A stretch of 64,000 nt of DNA, from positions 79,517-143,516 of the forward strand of contig JAUICG010000013.1 of the NCBI GenBank assembly GCA_030427485.1. The letters run 5' to 3'. The notes beneath the pieces were generated by a model. That model did not search any database. It was given only the letters and a program-made list of their open reading frames with translations, and was not told the DNA's origin. The DNA comes from Gammaproteobacteria bacterium (GTDB taxonomy: Bacteria; Pseudomonadota; Gammaproteobacteria; Pseudomonadales; Halieaceae). Numbering within the stretch: the stretch's first letter is position 1; every line of letters begins with the position of its first letter. Below, in pieces: positions 37,115 to 45,373 of the stretch. The translations under genes and the position numbers were made by a program.

Positions 37115-38253
37115 TGCAACTGCCGCCCCTGGGGCTGTATATCCACCTGCCGTGGTGTGAACGCAAATGCCCCTATTGTGACTTCAATTCGCACGAAACC
37201 AGCCGCGTCCCCGAGGAACTGTACATTCGCGCTTTGTTATCCGATTTGCGGGGTGAACTGCATTTCTTGCAGGGGCGCACCATCGAAACCCTGTTCATCG
37301 GCGGCGGCACGCCCAGCCTGTTCTCGGCCAGCGCAATTCGCCAGTTAATGCGGGAAATCGCAACGATGGCGCCCCTCGCGCCAACGCTGGAGGCCACCAT
37401 GGAGGCAAATCCCGGCAGCGCGGAGGCGGAGAAGTTCCACGCCTTCAGGGATGCGGGGATCAATCGCCTGTCACTGGGCATACAGAGCTTCGACGATGCC
37501 CACCTCGAGGCACTGGGCCGTGTTCACACCAGCGACCAGGCCCTCGCCGCAATTGAATTTGCGCGCAGTGCGCGCTTCGACAGCTTCAATCTTGACCTGA
37601 TGCATGGGCTTCCGGGACAAACCCCGCGCACCGCCGAAAGCGACCTGCGAACGGCCATTGCAGGCAACCCCGCCCATCTCTCCTGGTACCAACTGACCAT
37701 CGAGCAGAACACAGTTTTTCACAAACGGCCTCCGCTGCTGCCAGTGGAGGATGAACTGTCCGACATTCAGGAATGTGGAGAGGAGTTGCTGGCTGTCCAT
37801 GGCTATGCCCAGTACGAGGTGTCCGCCTACAGCAAACCCGGCTTCCACTGCCGTCATAACAGGAACTACTGGTCGTTCGGCGATTATCTGGGCATCGGTG
37901 CCGGCGCGCACGGCAAGATCACTTTCAGCGACGGGCGCATCCAGCGTTTCGCGAAGCGCCGTCAGCCGCATGACTATATGTCTTCGGAGCCGGGTGATTT
38001 TGTTGCCCGCAGCCGAACGCTGGGGCAACGGGACACTGTCGGAGAGTATATGATGAATGCCCTGCGACTGAACGATGGTTTTTTCTTAACGGAGTTTAGC
38101 CAGAACACCAGGCTTGATGCCGACGTTCTGTCGCCGCTATTGACGAGTCTTTGCGAACGTGCGCTACTCGAGCGGTCCGGCGACCGTGTGAGGGCGACCG
38201 ACGCCGGACGACGTTTCCTGGACAACGTGGTCGCCGAGTTTTTTGTAGATTGA
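37114..38253 (+). CDS. hemW: Heme chaperone HemW (radical SAM)
   Basis: 379 residues. IHLPWCERKCPYCDFNSH carries the CxxxCxxC cluster motif of radical SAM proteins; GGGTPSLF and SLGIQSFDD follow. HemW is a relative of oxygen-independent coproporphyrinogen oxidase that inserts heme into target proteins; the N-terminal extension with an extra Cys that marks HemN is missing. The frame is open upstream into rdgB, but ATG 37114 fits. The conserved Pseudomonas-like run stops here and an inserted segment follows. Confidence 0.93.
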   Translation: MQLPPLGLYIHLPWCERKCPYCDFNSHETSRVPEELYIRALLSDLRGELHFLQGRTIETLFIGGGTPSLFSASAIRQLMREIATMAPLAPTLEATMEANPGSAEAEKFHAFRDAGINRLSLGIQSFDDAHLEALGRVHTSDQALAAIEFARSARFDSFNLDLMHGLPGQTPRTAESDLRTAIAGNPAHLSWYQLTIEQNTVFHKRPPLLPVEDELSDIQECGEELLAVHGYAQYEVSAYSKPGFHCRHNRNYWSFGDYLGIGAGAHGKITFSDGRIQRFAKRRQPHDYMSSEPGDFVARSRTLGQRDTVGEYMMNALRLNDGFFLTEFSQNTRLDADVLSPLLTSLCERALLERSGDRVRATDAGRRFLDNVVAEFFVD

Positions 38254-38318
38254 GGGCGCTGTTGTCAATTATCGCGGCATGCTGTGCCTATCCGTCTGCT
38301 CCCATTTCGTGCTCCGGA

Positions 38319-40280
38319 TCACTGGCTTCGTGGCAGCGCAAACGCCCGGACCTCTCCAGCGACGGTAATCGACACGTACTGCCGCCCGTCAGGACCCAGA
38401 AAGCTTATCGGTTGCGAGTAACCAGTAGAACCCAAATCGGTGCTCCACAGCTCCTTTCCATTTAGCGAATCGAAGGCGCGCAGCAGTCCATCACGCAAGG
38501 CCGCGTAGAAAACCAGCCCACCGGCCGTTGCTGTCGGACCTGCGTAGCCGTATGGCAGGCCTGTGTTACGCTTCCCTTCTGGCAAGCCCTCAGCGACACC
38601 AACAGGCCTCTGCCAGATAATCTCTCCAGTGTTTGCATCAACCGCGTTGAGCTGGCCCCAGGGCGGTTTTTGGCACGGGTACTCGGGCAGGCCCTCCCCG
38701 GCAGAAGCCGAGAAGGTGAAATGATCGAAATTACCGTCGACATTGGCGCGTGTGTAAGGCGTTATCGGGCCCTCCACATCGAATTGAGTGACTTCTTCCA
38801 GGTTCTTTTTTACAGTCCATCCAATCGAGCCAAGATTCTGCGTGTAGACAAACAGGTATCCGCGCCGCTGATCGGTAGCCATCCCGCCCCAGAGCGTTCC
38901 ACCCGTACTGCCTGGAAAAATAATGCTTGACCGGGGCGCGGAGCCCTCGGTATGCAAGAGGAAGGGCGTGAAGGGCCCCGCGTTGTAAAATCCGCCGTTT
39001 CTTTCATACAGCGCCTTGCAGTTAGCCGCATGTGCTGAAGTAGTATCCTTAGCAGTAACCATGTCCTCCCGACTGAAGCTCATCCGGGCAAGTGGATACG
39101 GTTTCAATGGAAACGGCTGAGTCGGTGAATACCACTCTCCAGGTACATCTCCCATTGCGACCGGCCGCTCCTCTACGCCGAAGATTGGCTCGCCATTGCG
39201 ACGATCGAGAATAAACATCCAGCCACTCTTGCCGATTTGCGCAATAGCCGGGATGGTCTTGCCGTCCTGCTGAATATTAATGAGTGACGGAGCGGGTGGG
39301 TTGTCATAATCCCAAAGGTCGTGATGTATGAACTGGAAATGCCAACGATATTCGCCCGTTTCCCCATCCACTGCCACGAGTGAGTTCCCGAAGAGGTTGC
39401 TTCCCGGTCGATCACCGCCGTAGTAGTTAGACGACGGACTGCCGAGATTGAAATACAACAGGCCGAGTTCCTCATCGACGCTCATGTGTGGACCCCAATT
39501 GTTGGTGCCTGACCTATCACGCCAACCGTCGTCAAGCCAGGTTTCATGGCCAATCTCTCCGGGCCTGGGTACGCTGTGAAACACCCACTTCCGGGCGCCA
39601 GTTACCGCGTCAAAACCACGTGTATCCCCGGGCTCGTTGGGATTCTGCGGAATCTCTCTGACGATGGAGCCAACTGCGAGCACATCGCGGAAGACCACGG
39701 GAACACCTGTCCAGATAACACCCATATCAATAGCACCGTCGCCGCCAAATTCACTCACTGGAAGTCCGGTTGCCGCATCAAGCGAAATCAGTTTGCTGCC
39801 GGATGTAAACACAATTCGTGCTTCTGATTCAGCATTGCCCGGCCAGTAATTGACGCCGTACTGGCTAACGTTCATCCCCTCAGCCACGGTGTATCTCCAA
39901 ATCTCCCTGCCAGTTGCCGCATCAACGGCTGCCACGAAATTAAAGGAGGGTACGTACATGACACCGTCTACGACAATTGGGACCGCTTTAACAGTAACGC
40001 CAAATGAAGGAGAGATATTGAGTTTACGAAATGCTTTCGCCAAATCGTTGTCAGCATCGACGTCGAAGCCTGCATTAGGCTCAGATTTAACTGGAGAGTA
40101 AACCCAGGCGAGCTCCAGCTTACTTACATTACCAACGTTGATCTGATCGAGTGGTGAGTACCTTGAACTCCACTGGTCACGATTAAAGTGCGGCCAATCG
40201 CCAGGAGACACGCGCCGCTCAGCGGCCAGGGGTGCAAGTGCAGTGGCCGCGATAAAAATGCCCAGGATCACACTACGCAT
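38319..40280 (-). CDS. Periplasmic PQQ-dependent dehydrogenase (glucose dehydrogenase-like)
   Basis: 653 residues. A signal peptide ends near PLAA-ER (about 20), and the rest is an eight-bladed quinoprotein propeller. HHDLWDYDNPPAP (319-331), LDRRNGEPIF, LWGGMATDQRRGYLF and the C-terminal GRQYVSITVAG match the membrane glucose dehydrogenase/quinate dehydrogenase branch, but the membrane helices of those enzymes are missing, as is any cytochrome c CxxCH motif. Electrons must go to a separate acceptor. Substrate (sugar or alcohol) unknown. Codon use is AT-richer than in neighbours. Divergent from an exported SDR; no pqq synthesis genes are here. Confidence 0.87.
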   Translation of the reverse strand: MRSVILGIFIAATALAPLAAERRVSPGDWPHFNRDQWSSRYSPLDQINVGNVSKLELAWVYSPVKSEPNAGFDVDADNDLAKAFRKLNISPSFGVTVKAVPIVVDGVMYVPSFNFVAAVDAATGREIWRYTVAEGMNVSQYGVNYWPGNAESEARIVFTSGSKLISLDAATGLPVSEFGGDGAIDMGVIWTGVPVVFRDVLAVGSIVREIPQNPNEPGDTRGFDAVTGARKWVFHSVPRPGEIGHETWLDDGWRDRSGTNNWGPHMSVDEELGLLYFNLGSPSSNYYGGDRPGSNLFGNSLVAVDGETGEYRWHFQFIHHDLWDYDNPPAPSLINIQQDGKTIPAIAQIGKSGWMFILDRRNGEPIFGVEERPVAMGDVPGEWYSPTQPFPLKPYPLARMSFSREDMVTAKDTTSAHAANCKALYERNGGFYNAGPFTPFLLHTEGSAPRSSIIFPGSTGGTLWGGMATDQRRGYLFVYTQNLGSIGWTVKKNLEEVTQFDVEGPITPYTRANVDGNFDHFTFSASAGEGLPEYPCQKPPWGQLNAVDANTGEIIWQRPVGVAEGLPEGKRNTGLPYGYAGPTATAGGLVFYAALRDGLLRAFDSLNGKELWSTDLGSTGYSQPISFLGPDGRQYVSITVAGEVRAFALPRSQ

Positions 40281-40510
40281 GTTTCACTCCAGTTCAGTCG
40301 CTGTGGATACCACCGGAAGGAGGTAGTTTCCCGCTCTATTCAACATAGCTATATACTGATCAGCAATAGACCCTAGTGGCGGCGCTCTTCTATGCGTGAG
40401 GACAAGTGGAGAAAAGCCTACAGAAAACGGTACTTTCTCTTGCTTAAATTGGATATTGGTTGTTCTAATGCAATATCTGATATTAGTAATTTCACTGCAG
40501 AATAAATGAT
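40281..40510. promoter_or_regulatory. AT-rich divergent promoter region with repeated GATATT motifs
   Basis: 230 bases between the PQQ dehydrogenase and the SDR. GATATT (40452-40457) and AATATC (40472-40477) form an inverted repeat with a 14-base gap; AATATC-T-GATATT (40472-40484) forms a second palindrome. Possible shared operator for both genes. No strong -35/-10 pair stands out. Confidence 0.4.
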
Positions 40511-41467
40511 GTGGCGTTTGTTGTGAAGCCTATAACTTTGTTGGCCAGTTTGCTTGCCCTGATATTCTGGTTGCCCTCAGTGCTTGCCGATGATACAGAT
40601 CTGAAGGCAGTGCTGGTTACCGGTGCCAGCTCGGGTATCGGCCTGCGTATTACTGAAGTGCTTTCCTCAAACGGGTATCTGGTGTACGCCGGTGCACGCC
40701 AACCCGAAGACCTGAAACGGTTGGAGGCGATGGGAAATGTTGAATCAGTTCGCCTCGACGTTACCATACAGTCGGATATAGATGCAGCCGTAGAGCTAGT
40801 AAAAAGAAAGGGTCGCGGCCTCTACGGTGTAGTGAATAATGCGGGGGCCGTAATGATGGGCCCTCTGATTGAAGTGCCTGTTGAAGAGCTTGCGTGGTTG
40901 TTTGATGTAAACGTCTTTGGTCCCTACAGAATTACTCAGGCGTTCGCGCCGTTAATCATTGAAGATCAAGGGCGCATCGTCAATATCAGCTCGATTCATG
41001 GGATTTACTCTGAACAACTTAGCGGCCACTACAGTATGAGCAAGCATGCTATTGAGGCTTACACGGATAGCCTGGCCGCCGAAATGGATCGTTTTGGCGT
41101 AAAAGTCAGTGTGATAGAGCCTGGCGGTTTCGCATCCAATGCCGGAAAAGCGGCGATAGAGCGGCTCGAAGAGAAGCGGTACTGGAATGAAACTTCAGCC
41201 TACAAAAATGAGTTGATGTTCATCAAGATGATCAGTGCAGATAACAGCTCTCAGCAAGACCCTGCAGATGTGGCAATGGCCGTGATGCACGCATTGTCCT
41301 CGGAAACTCCCAAACGTCGCTATCTGGTGGCTGATATCCAAACGAACAACATCACCATTAATAAAGCGTTTGAGCGGCTTCTTCAACTCAACCAGGCTCA
41401 AGCCCATACCAAGAACGAAGAACAACTGACTGGAATTCTGAGCGCGCAGATCAAGAAGCTCAAGTGA
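40511..41467 (+). CDS. Short-chain dehydrogenase/reductase with an N-terminal export signal
   Basis: 318 residues. TGASSGIG (37-44), NNAG (109-112), Ser160/161 and the catalytic Tyr174 and Lys178 (YSMSK) are intact, so this is an active classical SDR. Before the Rossmann fold lies a hydrophobic stretch (about 8-25) ending VLA-DD, which looks like a cleavable Sec signal or a membrane anchor. That is unusual because NAD(P) is scarce outside the cytosol. The start is uncertain: GTG 40511 or GTG 40523, neither with a good ribosome binding site. AT-rich like its PQQ dehydrogenase neighbour. Confidence 0.85.
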   Translation: MAFVVKPITLLASLLALIFWLPSVLADDTDLKAVLVTGASSGIGLRITEVLSSNGYLVYAGARQPEDLKRLEAMGNVESVRLDVTIQSDIDAAVELVKRKGRGLYGVVNNAGAVMMGPLIEVPVEELAWLFDVNVFGPYRITQAFAPLIIEDQGRIVNISSIHGIYSEQLSGHYSMSKHAIEAYTDSLAAEMDRFGVKVSVIEPGGFASNAGKAAIERLEEKRYWNETSAYKNELMFIKMISADNSSQQDPADVAMAVMHALSSETPKRRYLVADIQTNNITINKAFERLLQLNQAQAHTKNEEQLTGILSAQIKKLK

Positions 41468-41573
41468 CACTGCTTGGCGGGAATCTATAGCGCAATCAAC
41501 TCGACAAGGCCCACATTCAGGAATCCTCTCAGCAAACTCCGCCCCGACAAACAGTTGTTGCTGTAACTTTGGC

Positions 41574-42278
41574 TTATAGCTGACCCCTTGTTCGCTCACG
41601 AGAAAATTCCAGATCCCATACGCCGTGACCCAACTTCGCCCCCCGTAACTCAAATTTGGTCAGCGGTCGGTATTCCGGCCGCAACACAAACTCACCTTCC
41701 CCATGCATATTGGACAATCCTTCAGCGTTGCTGAGCACAGTCATCATCTGCTGCGCATAGTCCTCCCAGTCGGTGGCGAGATGCAGGATACCGCCCGGCT
41801 TGAGCCTGCTTACCAGCAACGCAACGAATGCCGGCTGTATCAGGCGGCGCTTCTTGTGCCGCTTCTTGTGCCAGGGGTCGGGGAAGAAAATCTGTACCGC
41901 GTCCAGGGATGCTTCGGGAATACAGTCTCGCAAAACCTCAACCGCATCGTGGCAGTATACCCGGATATTGCTGAGTTCGAGCTCGGCCACGCTGTGCAGC
42001 AGCCTGCCCACGCCAGGGCGGTGTACTTCAATCCCGATAAAGTTACTGTCCGGCCTGGACCGGGCCATTTCCACAAGGGACTGGCCCATTCCGAACCCGA
42101 TCTCGAGGACGGTCGGGCCGGCCCGCCCGAACGCCGTGTCGATCGCCAGGTTGTCGCTGCCGTACTCAAGGCCCCAGCGCTGCCAACCTTCCTCGAAAGC
42201 GCGCCGCTGTGCCGGTGTCATACGACCAGTGCGCAGTACATAACTGCGTATGCGCTGTCTCTTGTCGAGATCAGTCAT
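41574..42278 (-). CDS. trmB: tRNA (guanine-46-N7)-methyltransferase
   Basis: 234 residues. VLEIGFGMGQSLVEMA is the SAM loop, FIGIEVHRPGVG the next motif, and IFFPDPWHKKRHKKRRL the tRNA-binding signature. Methylates G46 in the variable loop of tRNAs. ATG 42278 is chosen because the protein then begins at the family N-terminus; the upstream open frame has no homologous sequence. Converges with the SDR gene (106 bases between stops). Confidence 0.95.
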   Translation of the reverse strand: MTDLDKRQRIRSYVLRTGRMTPAQRRAFEEGWQRWGLEYGSDNLAIDTAFGRAGPTVLEIGFGMGQSLVEMARSRPDSNFIGIEVHRPGVGRLLHSVAELELSNIRVYCHDAVEVLRDCIPEASLDAVQIFFPDPWHKKRHKKRRLIQPAFVALLVSRLKPGGILHLATDWEDYAQQMMTVLSNAEGLSNMHGEGEFVLRPEYRPLTKFELRGAKLGHGVWDLEFSRERTRGQL

Positions 42279-42297
42279 GTACGCCCCGGGGTGTGAT

Positions 42298-42675
42298 TCA
42301 ATCCAGCAGTTTCCAGGCGGTGGCTGCCAGACAGGCCCACCCGGCGATAAAGGCCAGCCCGCCCAGCGGCGTGATTGCGCCCAACCAGCGTTCACCTGTG
42401 ATACTCAGCAGGTAAAGGCTGCCTGAAAATACGACAATCCCGAGCAGGAACAGCCAGCCGCTGCTTTTCAACAACAGGGTTTGCGGTTGGCTCATCGCGA
42501 GGATGCCCACTGCCAAAAGCGCGAGACTGTGATTGAAATGATACTGCACGGCCGTTTCGAACACACCCAGTGCGTAGTCATCCAGCCTGCCCTTGAGTGC
42601 ATGTGCACCGAACGCGCCTAAGAGTACAGCCAACATGCCGCTCAGTGACGCCAGGGTAATGAATAGTTTCGCCAT
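42298..42675 (-). CDS. DUF423 family membrane protein
   Basis: 125 residues with four membrane helices and the family N-terminus LSGMLAVLLGAFGAHALKG. Function unknown; a small inner membrane protein found widely in Gram-negative bacteria. Next to trmB (19 bases) and downstream of rpoH on the same strand, as in relatives. Confidence 0.92.
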   Translation of the reverse strand: MAKLFITLASLSGMLAVLLGAFGAHALKGRLDDYALGVFETAVQYHFNHSLALLAVGILAMSQPQTLLLKSSGWLFLLGIVVFSGSLYLLSITGERWLGAITPLGGLAFIAGWACLAATAWKLLD

Positions 42676-42722
42676 GGTTAGATTGTAACAGGGAGGCGGC
42701 CATGCCGCCTCCGTGGCGCGGG

Positions 42723-43577
42723 CTAGGTTGCGATAGCCGCTCGCAGTTTCTCCATGGCACTTTGTTCGAGCTGCCGGATGCGCTCGGCGGAAACACTGTA
42801 CTGCGCCGCCAGTTCGTGCAGGGTGGCTTTCTTCTCGGCCAGCCAGCGCTGCGACAGTATATCGCGACTGCGTTCGTCCAGATCGGACAGCGCGTTGTGG
42901 AGCCGAGCTTCGCTGCTGTCCTGCCAGTCGCTGGACTCGAGGATCTGCGCGGGATCTGCACTGTGATCTTCCAGATAGTGTTGGGGCGCATGCCAGACGT
43001 CATCATCGTCGATGTCTGCCGGCTGGTCGTAACCGAGGTCGCGACTGCTCAGGCGACTCTCCATCCGCTGCACTTCGTGTACCTCGACACCCAGGTCCTC
43101 GGCGATCGCCTGTGCCTCTTCCGCACTGAGCCAGGATAGCGATTTTTTCGCGCTGCGCAGGTTGAAAAACAGTTTGCGCTGCGCCTTGGTTGTCGCAACT
43201 TTCACGATCCGCCAGTTGCGCAGGATGAACTCGTGCATCTCCGCCTTGATCCAGTGCACGGCAAACGACACCAGGCGCACTCCTTTCTCGGGATTGAAGC
43301 GCTTGACCGCCTTCATCAGGCCGACATTGCCCTCCTGCACCAGGTCCGCCTCGGCCAGTCCATAGCCGGAATAACTGCGCGCGATGTGTACCACGAAGCG
43401 CAGGTGCGACATCACCAACTCGCGCGCGGCCTGCAGGTTCTGGTTGTAGTAAAGATCTTCTGCCAACTCGCGTTCACGCTCGACACTGAGTATCGGAATA
43501 CAGCTGACCGCCTGCACATAGGCCGGCAGATTCGCTCCCGGTACCATCTGGTCGATGGGCATCAAGCTCTTTGTCAT
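42723..43577 (-). CDS. rpoH: Heat-shock sigma factor RpoH (sigma-32)
   Basis: 284 residues, exactly the E. coli length. Region 2 contains DLVQEGNVGLMKAVKRF (core binding and -10 recognition), the RpoH box RKLFFNLR lies between regions 2 and 3, and region 4 ends with helix-turn-helix ERIRQLEQSAMEKLR. It directs transcription of chaperone and protease genes. ATG 43577 follows GAGAGGA; the upstream codons would read through the CIRCE element. A perfect CIRCE site in the leader suggests HrcA control, unlike E. coli. Follows ftsY-ftsE-ftsX. Confidence 0.97.
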   Translation of the reverse strand: MTKSLMPIDQMVPGANLPAYVQAVSCIPILSVERERELAEDLYYNQNLQAARELVMSHLRFVVHIARSYSGYGLAEADLVQEGNVGLMKAVKRFNPEKGVRLVSFAVHWIKAEMHEFILRNWRIVKVATTKAQRKLFFNLRSAKKSLSWLSAEEAQAIAEDLGVEVHEVQRMESRLSSRDLGYDQPADIDDDDVWHAPQHYLEDHSADPAQILESSDWQDSSEARLHNALSDLDERSRDILSQRWLAEKKATLHELAAQYSVSAERIRQLEQSAMEKLRAAIAT

Positions 43578-43609
43578 CAATAGATCCTCTCGTAAATCCG
43601 GTGCCGATT

Positions 43610-43636
43610 TTAGCACTCTATGCATTAGAGTGCTAA
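43610..43636 (-). promoter_or_regulatory. Perfect CIRCE element (HrcA operator) in the rpoH leader
   Basis: TTAGCACTC, a 9-base spacer and GAGTGCTAA: an exact match to the CIRCE consensus, with the symmetry extending one more pair on each side. It lies 33 bases upstream of the rpoH start codon and about 19 bases after a TATAAC -10 element, the typical position just behind a transcription start. HrcA bound there would repress rpoH until stress. No hrcA gene is in the window. Confidence 0.93.
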
Positions 43637-43655
43637 TTTCATAAAAGTTCAGTGT

Positions 43656-43661
43656 GTTATA
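43656..43661 (-). promoter_or_regulatory. Candidate -10 element of rpoH
   Basis: TATAAC on the minus strand, five of six matches. The -35 region at 17 bases is poor. A start about 6-8 bases downstream would place CIRCE within the first 15-40 bases of the message. Confidence 0.4.
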
Positions 43662-43727
43662 AGAAAATAACTTTTTAATTCTTTAGAATCAGCAACTTAA
43701 AGGATCTGGCCAAAACCGGGCATACAC

Positions 43728-44711
43728 TTATTGTGGCTCGATGCGTACCAGGTGCCGCGATACGGCAAGCCAGGCACCCGCCAGCCCCAGCAGCCCGCCG
43801 AGAATGACCAGGTTCAGGGCGCCCATCACACCCAGCCCACTCAGGTAAAAAGCGCTTTCATATAGCAACGCCAGGTCGCTGATGGGCTCTTCAAGGAACC
43901 ACAGGGCTGCCGACACCAGAATGGCTGCCAGCGCACCCCCACCCACACCGTACCACAGGCCCGTATATAAAAATGGCCGGCGCACAAAGCCATTGCTGCC
44001 GCCCACCAACTTTACAATAACGATCTCATCCCTGCGGTTTTCAATGGCGAGCCGAATCGTATTACCCAGGATCAACAACACCCCGATAACCAGCATCCCG
44101 CCGACCGCCAGTACGATTCGGCGGCTGAGTTCCATCAGCGTATTGAGGCGCTGCAGCCAGGCCATGTCCAGAACGGCTTCTGCCACCGCGCTGATTTCTT
44201 CCAGTTCAGCGCGCAGGGCCACTACCTCCGGCTCTTCGAGGGTGGTGCGAGGCGTCACCAGGACAAGGTTGGGCAGGGGGTTTTCCTGTAAATTGGCCAA
44301 AACATCCGCAAACCCGGAGAGATCGCGGAACTCATCCAGTGCCTCTTCGCGGGGAATAAACCGTGTCGCCGCGACGTCCTGCCGTGCCGCCAGTTCATCC
44401 GTGAGGCGCTGCGCTTCGTCATTGCCCGCCCCGTCCTGCAAAAAGAGCGAAATTTGCGCGGGGCTGTCCCAGCCATCGCTCACCCGACTCACATTGTCCA
44501 GCGCCACGTTCAGGCCAACGGGCAAGGCCAGGGCGATGCCGATAACCAGCCATGTCAACAGGCTGGAGCCGGGGTTCTCTATCACGCGCACCAGGCTGTC
44601 CGCGGCGGAAAGCCGGTGGTGCTGAAACCAGGCCGCGAGCAGGTGCCATGCCCCCGTTCGCCTGGGACGGGCGCTTTCCTTGCGCTGCGGCTTTTTCCCG
44701 CGTCGTATCAC
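43728..44711 (-). CDS. ftsX: Cell division protein FtsX
   Basis: 327 residues with a basic N-terminus, a first membrane helix (about 54-75), a periplasmic domain (about 80-190) and three C-terminal helices. It works with FtsE as an ABC-like complex that controls septal peptidoglycan hydrolysis through EnvC-type activators. The start is GTG overlapping the ftsE stop (GTGA). Part of ftsY-ftsE-ftsX-rpoH on the minus strand. Confidence 0.95.
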   Translation of the reverse strand: MIRRGKKPQRKESARPRRTGAWHLLAAWFQHHRLSAADSLVRVIENPGSSLLTWLVIGIALALPVGLNVALDNVSRVSDGWDSPAQISLFLQDGAGNDEAQRLTDELAARQDVAATRFIPREEALDEFRDLSGFADVLANLQENPLPNLVLVTPRTTLEEPEVVALRAELEEISAVAEAVLDMAWLQRLNTLMELSRRIVLAVGGMLVIGVLLILGNTIRLAIENRRDEIVIVKLVGGSNGFVRRPFLYTGLWYGVGGGALAAILVSAALWFLEEPISDLALLYESAFYLSGLGVMGALNLVILGGLLGLAGAWLAVSRHLVRIEPQ

Positions 44712-45373
44712 CCGGCGCCCCCGCTGACGAGGTGACCCTGCTGAAGCGTAATGATGCGGTGGTGCAGGCGGGAGATAAGCGCAAGATCATGGCTTGCTAT
44801 CAGCACGGTCACGCCCACCTGATTGAACTGTTCAAACAGGTTCATAATCTCAGCGGACAGCGCGGGGTCCAGGTTGCCCGTCGGTTCGTCCGCCAGGAGT
44901 ATTCGCGGCTTGCCGACCACGGCCCTGGCAATCCCCACGCGCTGCTGTTCGCCCCCGGACAACGCCTTGGGCATGGCCCATTCACGGTGTAGCAAGCCCA
45001 CTTTATCCAGGGCGGCGCGCACACGCCTTCCAATCTCGCGATGCTCATAGCCGGCGATAACCAGGGGCAGCGCGACATTGTCGAAAACCGTGCGATCGAA
45101 CAATAACCGGTGGTTCTGGAACACAACACCGATATTGCGGCGCAACCGGGGTATTCCGCGGGCGCGCACGGTGGACAGGTCCTGGCCGTTTACGATGACC
45201 TGGCCCCGCGTGGGCCTGTCCATCAGCATGATAAGGCGCAGCATCGTACTCTTACCCGCGCCGGAATGGCCGGTGAGGAACACAAAGTCTTCACTGCCGA
45301 TATGGAGGCTAACCTCGCGCAGTGCATCGCGTCCTTCCTCGTAACGCTTGCTGACCCTGTCGAATGTGATCAT
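44708..45373 (-). CDS. ftsE: Cell division ATP-binding protein FtsE
   Basis: 221 residues, one ABC ATPase domain. Walker A GHSGAGKST, the signature ALSGGEQQRVGIARA, Walker B ILLADEPTGNLD and the switch His in LIASHD are complete. Partner of FtsX at the divisome. Overlaps both ftsY upstream and ftsX downstream by 4 bases. Confidence 0.97.
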   Translation of the reverse strand: MITFDRVSKRYEEGRDALREVSLHIGSEDFVFLTGHSGAGKSTMLRLIMLMDRPTRGQVIVNGQDLSTVRARGIPRLRRNIGVVFQNHRLLFDRTVFDNVALPLVIAGYEHREIGRRVRAALDKVGLLHREWAMPKALSGGEQQRVGIARAVVGKPRILLADEPTGNLDPALSAEIMNLFEQFNQVGVTVLIASHDLALISRLHHRIITLQQGHLVSGGAG

